Shown here: piece after piece, positions 47,422 through 59,653 of the stretch
Position numbering within the stretch: the first letter of the stretch is position 1
Layout: the number at the start of each line of letters is the position of its first letter
NCBI GenBank assembly: GCA_002102555.1
Contig: MCFL01000013.1
Location: 124,001-188,000, forward strand
Direction: 5' to 3'
Source: Catenaria anguillulae PL171
Taxonomy: Eukaryota; Blastocladiomycota; Blastocladiomycetes; Blastocladiales; Catenariaceae
Length of the DNA: 64,000 nucleotides
The notes under the pieces: generated by a model
What the model saw: the letters and a program-made list of their open reading frames with translations, nothing else
What the model was told of the DNA's origin: nothing
Databases searched by the model: none
Program-made: the position numbers and the translations under genes

Positions 47422-48645
47422 ATGACGGAATTCCGTAAACCCGGGCTGCCCGCCAGCAAGATCATGTCCACCGAAAACAGCCGCCCAGGCACCGAAAATC
47501 AAGAAAAGACCGTCAATGGACCACCGCCCCAGCCCAAAGAGCCACGGCGGACTTGGCAGGTGAGCGACTTTGATATCGGTACTTGCGTGGGCCAGGGCAA
47601 GTTTGGGAAGGTGCACAGGGCCAGGGAAAAGTCGTCGGGCTACATGATCGCACTCAAGGTCCTTGAAAAGGGCGAGATTTACAGGGACGGATGCCAGAAG
47701 CAAGTCAAGCGCGAAATTGAGATTCAAGCAAACCTTCGGTTCGTGTGAGTCTGTTTTTCTCTGTCTCTCTTCCTCGACTAGTTCCTGGTAGAGACTGAAT
47801 TTTGGCCTTGATGGAACCTTTGCAGTCATCCCAACGTTTTACGGCTTTACGGCTACTTCTACGATGAGAAGCGGGTGTTTCTTATTCTCGAGTATGCAGG
47901 CAAGGGGGAGTTGTACAAGATTCTACAGGCATGCAAAAGGTTCGAGGCTCCAAAAGCTGCGCATTACACGGCCCAAATTGTAAATGCGCTATTATACCTC
48001 CATTTCCGTGACGTCATTCATCGGTACGGTCTCAACATTTGTCTACCCCAGCGCTAACCCCGAGCCGTCACCTGACTTTCCGGTTTTGTGTGTTGTTTCC
48101 CTAGTGATCTTAAACCCGAAAACATTCTTATCATGAACGACGACACGGTTAAAGTTTCCGACTTCGGCTGGTCCGTCCATGCTCCTCAAGGCCGCCGGCA
48201 AACCTTCTGCGGAACGCTCGACTACATTTCACCCGAAGCCGCCAGCAGCTCTCCGTACAATGCAGCGGTCGACCTTTGGACCATTGGCGTGATGCTTTAC
48301 GAATTCCTTGTTGGCCGCCCGCCATTTGAAGAGCCAGACAAGGAGGCCACGCTTGCTGCCATCAAGCGGTGCAAAGTCAAGTACCCGGCCGACATTGACG
48401 TCGATCCGCTCGCAAAAGACTTGATCGGCAAGCTTGTCGTGCGCGATCCGGCAAAGCGGTTGCCCTTGGAGCTCGTCTTGATCCATCCGTTTTTGACCAC
48501 GTATTGTCCCGAGACGTTGGAGCGCTTGTTCATGCCGCCCAATTTGGAGGCGCATGTGCGCAAGGTGCAGCAGGATTACCTGGCTAAGGAGCGCAGTAAG
48601 CAGGTGTTGTCGGATGCGGTTGAAAAAGGCAGCGAAAGCCGCTGA
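47422..48645 (+). CDS. AUR1-like: Aurora-type mitotic serine/threonine kinase
   Basis: Kinase of the chromosomal passenger complex (Ipl1 in yeast). Three exons, 47422-47744, 47826-48023 and 48105-48645, give 353 residues. A 48-residue lead precedes [19 protein letters not shown] (glycine loop 57-62) and Lys79 in ALKVLEKG. Then come [23 protein letters not shown], the Aurora-diagnostic DFGWSVHAP and activation loop [11 protein letters not shown], where the Thr of RRQTF is the autophosphorylation site activated by INCENP. After GTLDY it reads ISPEA in place of the usual LPPEM, a modest departure. The lead holds no clear KEN box; a RKPGLPASK motif could be a degradation A-box-like element, which is a guess. 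Only one Aurora is in the window. Confidence 0.95.
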
Positions 48646-49181
48646 TTGTGTGTTTTTTTTTTCTTACGTGTGGTATTGCGGATGCTGTTCTTTATTCCAT
48701 GTTCTTCCAGGCTGTGTTTCTTCTTGACTTTCTTTCAAACATTTGACTCAACTTTTTTTTTTTGTCCGTGGCCATCCCTTACACTTTCTTGCACCTTTCA
48801 GCGTCCGTCCAGACAAAACTCAAGCCCGCCGCAAGCTACTGATTCGCGATGGACATTTTTATGTGCGTGGCAGACCATTTTCTTGACGGCGACATATCCA
48901 AACTGTTTCCTGCTAAGAACAGCACAACCGCCACAAATAAGGAATAAGTGGATCCAAAGACGAAATGCTTCGTCCTTGGCTGACGGCGACTGAGATTGGC
49001 CTTCGAGCTTGCGTAGGCATGTGCATGTTCGCACGCGTCCGCGACACATTTCGGTCAAGTGACCAGCGTGGGCGACCATGCCACAGTCGATACAATCGGA
49101 GAAATTAGCCCAAGAAACTACATGCATTTCGATACACTTGATGAGTTGATGAGGTCACATGCTCAACCCCGATTCTCCGAA
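48646..49181. other. Intergenic stretch with T-runs
   Basis: About 540 bases after Aurora with several T8-T10 runs near 48650-48765. No gene seen. Confidence 0.5.
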
Positions 49182-52100
49182 ATGCATCATCGACGTGGGC
49201 TCAGTATACCCCGTCACACGCCATTTGGAATGTAGTAGTGCTTACACTTTGTGCCTGCCTTGGCCTTGGAACTCTCGTTCGAAGCGCTGACGGGCAGCCC
49301 AGCCGCAAACCGTGCTCAAGTTGGCTCAAATCTACCCGTACAACGGGCCTGACCCACAGTGGAACAATGAGTATCAGGCCAGTCGCGACGCTCATGCACT
49401 CGCAGTCAAGCATGCGCAACAGGATGGCTTCCTTCCCAATGTCAACATCACCGTGCTCGAGTTTGACAGCACAATAACAGGCTCGGGTGACGAAGGTCGA
49501 TCGGTGTTCAAGTCCATGGGTGCGCCGTACGCCATTGGGTTTCCCACGCAAGACTTGAACGAACATTGACCATGTTCTCGTCATTTCGTCCCGTCAGATG
49601 CGCTCAACAGCGGCGTCGTTGGCGTCCTTGGCGGCGGCGGCAGTGTATCCGCGGCACAGATCTCGCTCGTCACTCGCGCCGAGCGCATTCCGTAAGCGTC
49701 AGCCATTCCACCTTTGATCTGGTTTGCATGAAGCCTGACCCCTTCCTCTCAATATGCAACCTTAATAGGGTGTGTAGCCTCATCGCTGGTAGCTCGACAT
49801 TGAGCGAGAAAAGAGACCACCCATGGTTCGCCGTGCTTTCTTGGTTTTCGTCTGGCTCAGCTAACGGTTCCAATGATGTCGTACATCCAGGTTCTATCGA
49901 TTTTTGTTTTCAACCAACGTTCTGGCTAAATCAACAATCGATTTCATGAAAAACACTGCTGGCTGGAATCGTTTTTCGCTTTTGTACGAAGGAGGCAATT
50001 CCGCCATGCTCACTTGTACGTACTACGTTATGGAGCCATCTCCGTCGCTTGCCCTCTTCTTGAACTCACCTTTCCATGTCTTTGGTGACACAGATGCGAC
50101 TGCCGTATCTGCCCTGGCAAAACAGCAAAACATGACGGTTGCAACCAGCTCTGTCTTCTACCCCACTGCCAGTACATTCAACGACACTCTGGACAAGATC
50201 ACGAAACAACTCAATGCCAGCGATACCAACATCATCGTCTTTGCTCATTACACGGCCTCAGCGAGCAAGCTTATCCAGCACTTGTACAAAGAACAGTGGT
50301 TTGACCAGGCTCTACCAGAGCGGCCACGAACTTTCTTCGTGGTCAATTCTCCCATATCGGACATGATGGCCTTGTCTCGGCCAATGACCCTCAAACTACT
50401 CAAGAGTGCTGCTTGGATTCGAATGTCGGTCAAGACGCTGGACCTACCAGACTTGTATCCTCAGTTCATGTCCAACTACCTATCTGAAATGGGACGACCG
50501 TACCAATATCCGAATCTCCTCTACTTTGGAGAAGCCTACTCTTGCGCGTACGCCATGGTCGCAGGCTTGCACCGACTCGCGCTTGTCAACCGCACAACAT
50601 TTGCTGCTGTCGCCGCCCGTACCAAGTCGGTTTTTGAGAACATGAGTATCTCTCTTTTCAACTTGACTCGAGAAGCATCGCTGTCAACGGGGTCGCCAAT
50701 ACCTCGAATCAATGCCACGCTCGACTCCACTGGCGACCCAATGCCCATTTACTCCATACTTCATGCCTCCGTGCCCGTCCTTGACACCAGTGGTAATCTG
50801 GCGACTGCAACGGAGATCACCTTTGCGACAATCCCAACAGGACAAAATGTCACTTTGGCGCCATATTCTTTCCCAGGCCTATCACCAGGTCGGTTCCCAT
50901 TGGATGCGCAGCCCGTAACAGTCCATGTCGCGACGTGGGCGAGTTCAACCGGGCTGATTACCATCGTCAGTGTTGGTGTATGCACGGCCACCACGTTTTT
51001 CTCTGCCGGATTTCTCATTCACAACCGCAAATCGCCCATCATCCGACGCTCGTCCTTGGCTGTGTTGCTACTTCTGCACTTTGCATCCCTGTGCCTGTAC
51101 TGGAATGCACTCGCACACCTGGATGTTCCCACACCTTATGTGTGCAATGCCCGAACTGTGACCACGTCGATGGGGCTTGGTCTCTTTCTCATGGTCATCT
51201 ACGCCCGCCTGGTCATGCTATACCAAGTACAAACCTTTCGTCAAAACATGGCAGGCCAGCTCATCAGCCGTGGATCGCTACCCAAGCCGGGAAGCCAGCG
51301 CCACGAGACAGTGCAAGCCGACAAGCGGCGGCTCTCTGGGTTTCGCAAGGCATCCACTCCTCGCGCCCCGCCGCCGGTCATAGCAGGCGGCACTGACGGC
51401 ATCAAAGCCTCAACAAGCAGCTCAGGTGAGTCGTCTGTGACTCCGTCCCTCTGGAAACAGGCAACATATCACGCCGGCCGGCACTTGTCCGAGAAGACGG
51501 CCGCCTTTCGACATCTCAGAGTCGGACGCCGCACCTCTGTACGCGTCGAAGCCATGGTGAGCCGCATTGAGGACGTGATCGGCGCATTGAATGGAACTCG
51601 GCCTAGGAGCATGCACAAGTGTCTTTTGCAAAACTGTGGTCCAGTTGCCGTCCTGTACGCGTGTTCAGGTGCGTACTTTTTTGCGACGTGCGAGCAAGTC
51701 GTCAAACAGTTTGAGTTTGAGCCACACAAGAACGAGCTCAAGTGCACTTGCGTGGATGCTTCGTCCAACACTTTATCGTGGCTGCTTATTTTGTTGGTGA
51801 ATTTGGCCTTGTTGCTTGTCTCGCTCTACTTGGGTTGGACGACCAAGCATGTCAATTTCAACGTTTACGAAAGCCGTACGTCTTGTTTTCCTCTGTCTCA
51901 TTTTACATCACACCTGACTGTTTTTCGCGCCACATGGATATAGGCCGCTCCATCTTCGCACTCGTCAACGGCATGGTCGGTACCGGCCTCTACATTTACA
52001 TTCAGTCCAGCCAAGCCTTCTACCCATACACACTATTTTATGCACTTCTCGTGACCTTTCTCTCCATTTCGACTCTCGGGTTTTACGTCACGCCGCTCTA

Positions 52101-53085
52101 CCTGCGAATGTACACCAACAAGGTGGACGGCGAACACGCCTCGCACGTCGACTCGAGCGAAGAGCTTTCGTCCGGGTTGAGCAAATTGTCGGCTGCGCCG
52201 ACAGGCGTGGAGGAAGCGAGCGAGCCAGCGGCTACCAGTCGACCCCTCATGGTGCGCCAGCGTACCATTTCGGCCATGGCAGGTGCGGCCGCAATTGCGC
52301 CCGGAGGGCAAGTAGCACCTCCAGCGGTGATCCCAGAAGCAAGCGAGCGGCCCGAGCAAGAAGGAGTAGACATCCTATCCAGTACGAGCGCCGGAGAGAG
52401 AGATGGGAACGTGAACGGCGGCACTGGCACCGAAGTGCCCGTGCCCGTATATGACGTTGTGCAATCTGGCGATGACGGGTCCATGATGGTTGGATCGTTT
52501 TCAGTGCTTGCAAAGTACCATGCCCCGACTGCCAATATTCGATCAATTGCAAGGCAAATCTGGTACTCTACTTTGCGATTGCTTGAGTCGGTGCTTGGAC
52601 GAAAACGGGGGAAAAACGCGAATGGATGAAAATGCAGCTGTGGTGCATTGCCGGAACTGAGCAGGGCGTGGGATTGGTTCAGCTTTCCGATGTTGGATTC
52701 AATAAGGTACACCTGATTGACCAATGATTTATACTTGATATCCTTCAGGCTGGTCTAACTGGATGTACATACGGTTTCCCCAAAGGACGCTTGTCGACTC
52801 GGCGGGCCGTTTGCCTCGTTTGAAGCCAAGCTCATGGACACAGTCCAGTCCTCCACCAGCGACGCCGGAGGCACTCCAAACACTCGAAGCGAGGTGTCGC
52901 AACCGACTGCAAACACCCCACGTCCATCTCGGTTTGTTGTATTGCACGGCCTGCACTCGCGTACTTGGCTCTTGATTCAATTTCCACATGCGCAATTGGC
53001 TGCACATTTTGTGTCCCTCTTCAAGATGAAACCGCTTACCATTCGCAGCACCGAGCGAGCCATGGGAATGATGTCCACGTTTTGA
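49182..53085 (+). CDS. Class C GPCR-like receptor 2
   Basis: Paralogue of receptors 1 and 3. Supported exons: 49182-49519, 49598-49691, 49769-49825, 49891-50015, 50094-51875 and 51944 onward. The ligand domain starts LKLAQIYPYNGPDPQW and includes DGFLPNVNITVLE, SGVVGVLGGGGSVSAAQ, SLIAGSSTLSEKRDHPW and a FGEAYSCAYAMVAGLHRL core matching receptor 1. Seven helices run from TGLITIVSVGVCTATTFF to YTLFYALLVTFLSISTLGFY. The frame stops at 52629, but beyond a G5A5 run at about 52605 the next frame reads EWMKMQLWCIAGTEQG and later GGPFASFEAKL and FVVLHGLHSRTWLLIQF, matching receptor 1's C-terminal domain; I therefore extend the locus to 53085 with an intron at about 52707-52748 and more shifts. The start at 49182 is the weakest part and needs two -1 corrections. 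Confidence 0.78.
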
Positions 53086-53896
53086 CTTTTGCTTCTGATT
53101 TCATGTGGCTCGTTCATTCGTGTGTGTCTATAATGTAAAATGGAAGTCTGCATAGCATTGGGGAGCAACTTTTTTTTTTTTTTTTCGCCATCTCGCACAA
53201 TGGTTGGAAAGTGCAGAGAGCTTTTGGATATGCAACACAGGAGGAAGAGCGGCTGCCACGCTTGCACGCCGACTCAAGACACGTCGACGTCAACGGAGCA
53301 TTGAAAAAAACATGGGTAGCAGGTGGCAAATTGAATCAATGGACAGATAGATCGGGTTCAGATCAATAAAAGCATGAGAAACTGAAAACTGCAAAAAAAA
53401 AAAACACGGAACGAGAACCAAGGTGGCCCTTGTGGCCCACTCCGCCAATGTCGCGTCTAATAAAACTATCACGCAGCTGGCCCGAACCAATAAAGGGACC
53501 AGCCTTTCTGAACTTGGAGCACGGGGGTAGATATGTGGTGGGTTGGGGATATAAACAGGGTGAAGGAGGTATGTGCAGGGACGCGGCAATGAAAATGACA
53601 AAAGAAGAAACCACGGGAGAAGGGCACTGGCGGGATGACGTCGTGACATCAATTCAGGAATCTCGCACCTGAAACCAGCGCTTCAATGGTTGCGCCTTGC
53701 TGCTGGACTAAAGGCAGTTGCTGCTGTTGGTGATGCTGCTGGTGCGCATGCTGAGCATGATGTTGTTGCGGGTGGTTGCCCAGATGTTGCTGCGTGACAG
53801 GGTGCGTTTGGCTCGACAAGGACGGTTGTTGTTGGTGCAGTGGCAGCCGCGCGGCGTGATTCGAACGCTGATCGAGGAGCGCCGATTGCTGGTGAT
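53086..53896. other. Intergenic stretch with poly-T and poly-A tracts
   Basis: About 810 bases between receptor 2 and an unknown gene on the other strand. It holds T16 at 53170-53185 and A12 near 53392, and Gln-codon-like (TTG/CTG)n words near 53700-53780. No supported gene. Confidence 0.5.
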
Positions 53897-55195
53897 TCAG
53901 AGCGGCTCGCTGGTTTGAGATTGCCCTTGCCCGAGGATTCCGACAGGTGAACCCACGCTTGGCGACGCATTTGCCTCGGCTGCTGCGACCGCCTCGGCAT
54001 ACGGAACCACATGCAACAAAACGAAATGTCGACCAAACTCGGACCGCATTTGCGTCACCCAGGGCAAAATGTCGGTCAGTTGGACAAGCGCTTGGATCAC
54101 ATCGGCTGTCCCCGTTGCACGGCAGATGCGGCCAGTATCGGCAAAGGCGACAAATAAGGTTGGTGTGGAACTGAGGGCAGTGGTAGGTGTTGCTGATGTT
54201 GAATGTGTGGCTGCCGACGCGGATACAGATACGGTAGATGCTGGAGGCAAGGGACTCGAAAATGAAATGGCTCCACCTTCGTCGCAGTCCATGGGATCGT
54301 CCATGTCTGCGATGTTGGGTGCTCGATCAAGGGAAGAAGCGACCGGCAATGACGGATTTGGCATGGAAGCGGCCAATGTCTCGGAGGACTTTGTGTGAAA
54401 AATTGCGGAATTGGTGCACGACGGCGCATGCGAGCTGAAGCTGCTTGATGACAGTTTGGAATCCACTTGAATGGCATCAGCGTCATCCTCATCCTGGCCA
54501 TCTTCCTCGGGCTCGTCCTCCTCGATAACATCCTCCAAACCGCCAATCCCATGTCCTTGCTGTGCTCCGCCCAACGGCGATGGATCCAATCCAGAGGACT
54601 GGCCCGCCGCTCTTGACAACCACGAGACAAGCGCATTATGCTGTACGGCTCTTGCATACTGCGCATGGTCGTACTTTGCCGACAGCGCACGAACTGCATC
54701 AAGTGCATGGGCGATGCGTATGGCCAACAGCTTGCTCAAGTCGAGCCGGTTTGGATTGGTGTAACTGGTTGGCTGAGCAGGCGCATGAGACTCGGCCACG
54801 CAGTTGCTGCGCTGGTCGGCGAATCCAGCCAAGACGGCCACGGCAAACTCTAAACTGACCAACGGTGCACCCGATCCGCTGGCGCGCGGCATGTGCGGGT
54901 CAATGGGAACGGCCGTCAAGCCCGGGACATTGGCCACGAGCGTGTCGGACGCGACGGCAAAGTTACAGTGCGGTAGTAGCCGCGTTTCAACAAGCACGTC
55001 GACGGCAACGCGCCACATGTCTTCGGACAGGGCTGAGCGCAAGTATGCAGAGGGACCCCAGGCGTAGCCGAGCGGCGGGTTGGTCAAGTGCGTGACGTTA
55101 AATGCGAGCGGCAGAGGTCCGTGTGCCTGATGCAAATCCACATGTGCGGGTGGTTGCTCACCCTGGGCAGCTGAGGTGTTATTGTGTTGTGCCAT
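53897..55195 (-). CDS. Unrecognised protein with acidic linker
   Basis: A 432-residue frame from the ATG at 55195; the open frame continues upstream by 119 codons without another good ATG, so an upstream exon is possible. An N-terminal block of about 160 residues looks folded: LGYAWGPSAYLRSALSEDMW, VAVDVLVETRLLPHCNFAV, LVSLEFAVAVLAGFADQ, KLLAIRIAHALDAVRAL. It is followed by a strongly acidic linker (EDVIEEDEPEEDGQDEDD), a Ser/Thr-rich part, and a second folded-looking block, TLFVAFADTGRICRATGTAD with WVTQMRSEFGRHFVLLHVVPYAEAV. I recognise no family. Conserved-looking ends around a disordered middle suggest an adaptor-like protein, but no function can be given. Confidence 0.6.
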   Translation of the reverse strand: MAQHNNTSAAQGEQPPAHVDLHQAHGPLPLAFNVTHLTNPPLGYAWGPSAYLRSALSEDMWRVAVDVLVETRLLPHCNFAVASDTLVANVPGLTAVPIDPHMPRASGSGAPLVSLEFAVAVLAGFADQRSNCVAESHAPAQPTSYTNPNRLDLSKLLAIRIAHALDAVRALSAKYDHAQYARAVQHNALVSWLSRAAGQSSGLDPSPLGGAQQGHGIGGLEDVIEEDEPEEDGQDEDDADAIQVDSKLSSSSFSSHAPSCTNSAIFHTKSSETLAASMPNPSLPVASSLDRAPNIADMDDPMDCDEGGAISFSSPLPPASTVSVSASAATHSTSATPTTALSSTPTLFVAFADTGRICRATGTADVIQALVQLTDILPWVTQMRSEFGRHFVLLHVVPYAEAVAAAEANASPSVGSPVGILGQGQSQTSEPL

Positions 55196-57606
55196 TGGAA
55201 GGTGATGAAGTGACTGGGGCGGCGTTGGGAGTGGTTGGAGCTGCGAGGATGATCCAAAGGTGAACGACTTGGCGTGATCCGCGTTGGACAGTGATCGGGT
55301 TGGTGCTGTGAATGCAGTTGCGTTTGGACCGAGTCCGCCGCGGCCGTGGCATGGTGACTGGACGACTGCATATGGGCAGGATGTGCGGGGGTCGTTGAGT
55401 GCGAAGATCGAAGAGCGGCAATGAGATCTTGTTCGCGGCCGGTCGAGTTTGGTGGATTGCCCCGCGCGCCGGTGTTGCGATTGTTGTTGTTGGCGGATAG
55501 CGTGCCTTTGGCACGGCACTGGCTGCGAAGGCCACTCAGCAATTGACAGCAATGGTAGCTGGTCAGTGTATGCGTGTGGATTAACCCCCGAGCGTCTATG
55601 CTGCGGGCCGTACCTTCAAGCGGACGGGATCAGTTGAGGGGTGACTAGGCGGGACGGGAAGCGCGCTGCAAAGATGCGATGATTTGGGATGAGTCGCTAA
55701 CGACGACTGGGCCGACGGTCCGATTGCGATTGCGATTGCGATTGCGCTATGTGCATACACGAGGGACGGGAAGTGAGCGGCTGCGATAGCACGAGGGTGA
55801 GGTGACTCCCACTGGCACTGGCACGCAAGCATGCATAAGGTCCGGAGATCGAACGGAATGAAACGGAAAATCTTTCTTTTTGGCGAGGTGGCCCACGACA
55901 CGGCCACGGCCGCCCAACGATGCGAGCGTCTGCGTTGGTGTTCTCCTGCTCTCTTTTCCCCCATGCACCTCGCTGCGACCGCCGCACTGGGCCACCAGGC
56001 TGCATCAAGAACTCGACGGCCGAACAACGATCGAAGCCAAGCTGAGGTGGGCAAGAACGTACAATGAATTACAGTTCAGGTCCGGATTCTTGCTTTGAAC
56101 TACTTGAATGTCAATGTCAATACATCTTGGTCAGCAAGTCAGAATCAACCAACGCCGTGGCGATGACTTTGACCGTCGAGGTTCGGGGAAGGCAAAAAGG
56201 TCTATGTTACGATACGACATGCGATTGCATTGCCCATGGCCCAAGGAGTCAGCCCAGGGAGAGTGAAGTAGATCAGCGGAGTGTAGGACGTCGCCACTGT
56301 GGGAACATACGTGAAAGCTGGGGAAAAAGATTTGTATCTGGGGAAGCAGTCATTGTTCTTCAACATTCCACGGAACCAGCGATGTCAACGGATTGGGTGT
56401 CGAACCAAGCATGCATTTGCGCGTGCGCGGACATCGGCAGCATCAATAAATCGGGAGGTAAACTTAATCGGGCATCGAGCTTGGCCAATAGAGTGACGAG
56501 CTGCCGTTGACATACCACTCTTCATGATCGAGCAACTGGACACGTTCGTTCGTGCCTGGACCGCGAGTGCTCAAAAGCAAAGATACCGTTCGTTGTTCTT
56601 GGCGACAACCAATCAGCTGGCTGACTCGGCTGGCTTTGTATCAATCGCACGGCAACAACCGTCCGTGCCGACTCGGTGCTGCCGTGCGAATGTCAGCCAA
56701 ACTTGAAATTTCGAGCGTGCCGGCCATCAATGAATGAAGGACAAGATCAATGGCAAAGCGGGCTGCTCTTCCGACTTTGGGGAATGCGAGAGAGAGGATG
56801 GAGCGTAGCGTCTGCCGGTTATCAGTTTCGGACATGACTTGGTGCTGTCTCCACGGATACTTTGGGTTGTCCTGGCTTTGTCCTGTGGCTCCAGTTTCTC
56901 CTGCAATAATTCGAAGCAGGGTTGAGAATCGAGAATGGTCGAGCCAGACCATAAAGACCACCAGGACTGTGGGCAATGTGGCCCAGAGTATCGAGCGTCG
57001 CATAGTTCGCGAACAGTGCTTTCAATGATTCGAAGGAACACTTGAGATGAATGTTGCCATGCACTTGTCAACATCGAAGCTGCAGACACATGTCTCAAGC
57101 AAAACAGGCCCCCGACATTTGACACAAGCAGCGAAGGAAACCAACGCCACAATCAACTTCCTCCGACTTTGACGGCTTCAGTGCGACAACGAGCGGATTG
57201 AGCTTGACATCGCCCGTATGTCTGTACATTTGGCAACGCTCCGCCAACAGCAAATCGTAGCCATTCGTATCGCGGCTGGGCGAATGTGTGCGTCGGAGCG
57301 GGCAGGGAGTGCCAGAACCTCAGAGACCATAGCATGATAGCGACAGTGGAAACGCAACAAGGTTGGCTGAAACGGCGACGGATCGGTTTCGAAAAGCCGA
57401 GACGAAAGCCGTTGCCGTTTATGAAACGAAAATACTATATCCTCAAAACAAGTAAACGTATTGAAGTAAGCTGAATAATGTGAGCACGGCACCAAGTAGA
57501 GCTCAGGACCTCACACATCAAGAAACTCACTCACACACTGTCCACTGCGCCACCGCCCGCATCAACCTCAAGTCATCTGTTTCCTTGCAACGATCCAGCA
57601 AGTTCG
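55196..57606. other. Intergenic stretch, possibly with a 5' exon of the unknown gene
   Basis: About 2.4 kb. The first 357 bases continue the open frame of the unknown gene without a clear ATG. The remainder has only short frames and a small tandem repeat at 55721-55746. No domain recognised. Confidence 0.45.
55721..55746 (+). repeat. Hexanucleotide tandem repeat (GATTGC)4
   Basis: Four exact CGATTG/GATTGC units in a row in otherwise unremarkable sequence. Confidence 0.85.
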
Positions 57607-59162
57607 CTACCCGAGTTCCTGTCCTTGCCGCCGCCTTGTCCCATTCGCCACCACTCCCTTCTTTATCTTTTCGAACACGGCCAAGTCGCGCATGTACTGC
57701 CGTGTCAGCGCGTCCAGCTCGGGATTCTCAAGCTGTTCACCAGCCCTGATTCCAGGGCTTCGCCGTGATCCTGAATACGACCAAACGCGGATGGCGACGA
57801 CATGGTTGCACGTTTCCCAAAGCTTCCATCCTTGTTGGACGCGGCCGCATGCGAATGACGGCTCGTCGCATGATGAATCGATCCCGTGCTTGAAGCCGAG
57901 AGTGGTGGAAGTATCGGTGGCTTGGGTTTGGGAATTGACGCCGCGTACTCGCGCATCTGAGCAAGAAGGCATTGCTTGTGAATGTAGCGGGGGGACTTGA
58001 CTGCATCAACAATAGCATACCTTGCGCCTACGTTCCTTCACATCCTCAGCATCCAAGTCGACCTGTCGTCTCGCGGCCAATACCTGCGGCAACACGCGTG
58101 CTTGGGTGGCCACTGCCGACGATTCGCTCGCGGGTCATTTGCTTGGCATGACTGCTGTGGCCGCCCGCCTTGCCGACTACTTGCTCTTGAATTCACGGCA
58201 GATGATCGCATGAGCTGTCGCAATTGGTCTCCGTACACCCTGGCGCGGCGTACACGGTTGAGGCGCTCGATAAACTCTGGTGCGGTCCGGTTGATGGGAA
58301 GACCACCCAGCTTGACGGGCTCTTTCAGATTGATGGGAATAAGCGGCGGCGGTGCGGCGTAGCCGTTGGTTGCGTGCTGGGCTGCGGTTGGATTTCCTCA
58401 TTTGCAAGTTTTTTGGGACCCAAGTGCCCATGATTACCCATTCCGGAGGGAGTCTGGTCAAAGGAATGGCTGACCTGGGCCGTTGATGGGACTGTGGCAG
58501 GGTGGGTGGGAAAGTCTGTCCGCCAGGGGGCTTCAGCGCCGTCAATGTCGATGAAATGGCGATTGGTGTTTGCGATTGGCTTGGACCGCCATACGTGGGT
58601 GATGGACCGCCCGCACCTCGCGGTGCACTTGCCCACTGAGCCTTGAACTGAAGCTTGCGAGGGCCATCGAGCGCTCCCGTATCTGTGTCCTGCAACATCC
58701 TCGAAGGAACTCGAAATGTGGAAGTGATGACAGGTGTTGCTGCGCTCGCTGCATTTCCAAGCGGGCCGCTCTTTCGGCCGAAATGCATCGAATGATTGTT
58801 GCCGGTGTTTGGGGTGAGGCCGGCTCCAGCTTGAGGCACGTCGTAGTTTGAGAATGTGTTCCTCGGCAAGGAGCAAACGCTTGTGGCGAGTTGGATATCT
58901 TGCGACCAATGGCGTCAACCAGTTTGCGAAGGGCGATATGGTTCCATTCAGGCAACGCGCTCGCAACCGACGCAATTGATTCCCCAGAGTCTAGGCTACC
59001 CGTGCCACCACGCAAAAGGTGGGACTGAGACTTGGTAATCCCACTTGGTCGACGTGACGCATTTTGAATGGGCTTCTTTCCGCTCGCAACACTTGCACCT
59101 CCATTCACGTCGGCTCCTCCAGGCGAGTGCATGGGCTGAGTATGTGGTGGACCTCGAGACAT
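57607..59162 (-). CDS. Disordered, possibly ciliary (JHY-like) protein, frame-broken
   Basis: Starts MSRGPPHTQPMHSPGG at 59162. Parts that look real occur in successive frames: ALPEWNHIALRKLVDAIGRK, then AGAGLTPNTGNN, then GNHGHLGPKKLANEE, then INLKEPVKLGGLPINRTAPE followed by IERLNRVRRARVYGDQLRQL, then VLAARRQVDLDAEDVKERRRK, spliced (64 nt, 58020-57957, GTATGC...CTCAG) to MREYAASIPKPKPPILPP, and finally PELDALTRQYMRDLAVFEKI before the stop at 57607. At least four -1 shifts are needed, one at an A6 run near 58410. The REYA.SIPKPKPP and basic heptad pattern recalls axonemal proteins such as JHY; this is a weak resemblance. It may instead be a decaying pseudogene. Confidence 0.45.
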
Positions 59163-59653
59163 GATTGATGCTTCTACAAGGTCATTCGCTTTCAAATGCA
59201 AAATTGTTGAAAAAGGATGGGCTCAACTGGAGTGGGAAGTGGTGTGGGTTACGGGATGCCACTGGATGTCCCGGCTTTGACGTTGCAAGATTCAAAAATG
59301 CATCTAGTATCATAAGTCATTGCGGGCATCGCTGGTCTGATCGGATGATTTTGGGTCCGGCTAATGCTTCGTTCTGCTCTCTCATGTCATGCTGCGAACA
59401 TGATTTGGACGAATCTGGCTCGAGCTCGCGTTGCCCCATGTCACTTTTGTCCACTTCGTCAACTTCGCCACCGTGAGTCCCCGATCCACCATGACCCTGT
59501 CCGCAGATCCCCCATTACCAGTGTAGTGCTCTATATTTGTATTGTCGACTGCACATTCACTGCGTTTTGTAAAAAGGTACAAACAGCACCATTGGAAATG
59601 GCAAAACTATGCAAAACTCTCCACGCAACTGTTTCAAAATGCATTCTCCATCC
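59163..59653. promoter_or_regulatory. Divergent intergenic region upstream of JMJD7
   Basis: About 490 bases between two divergent starts; promoters by position, no named motif seen. Confidence 0.35.

Noticed and set aside
53160-53400. Poly-T and poly-A tracts as traces of a retroposed element
   Set aside because: No coding remnant, no target-site duplication; simple tracts of 12-16 bases are not enough.
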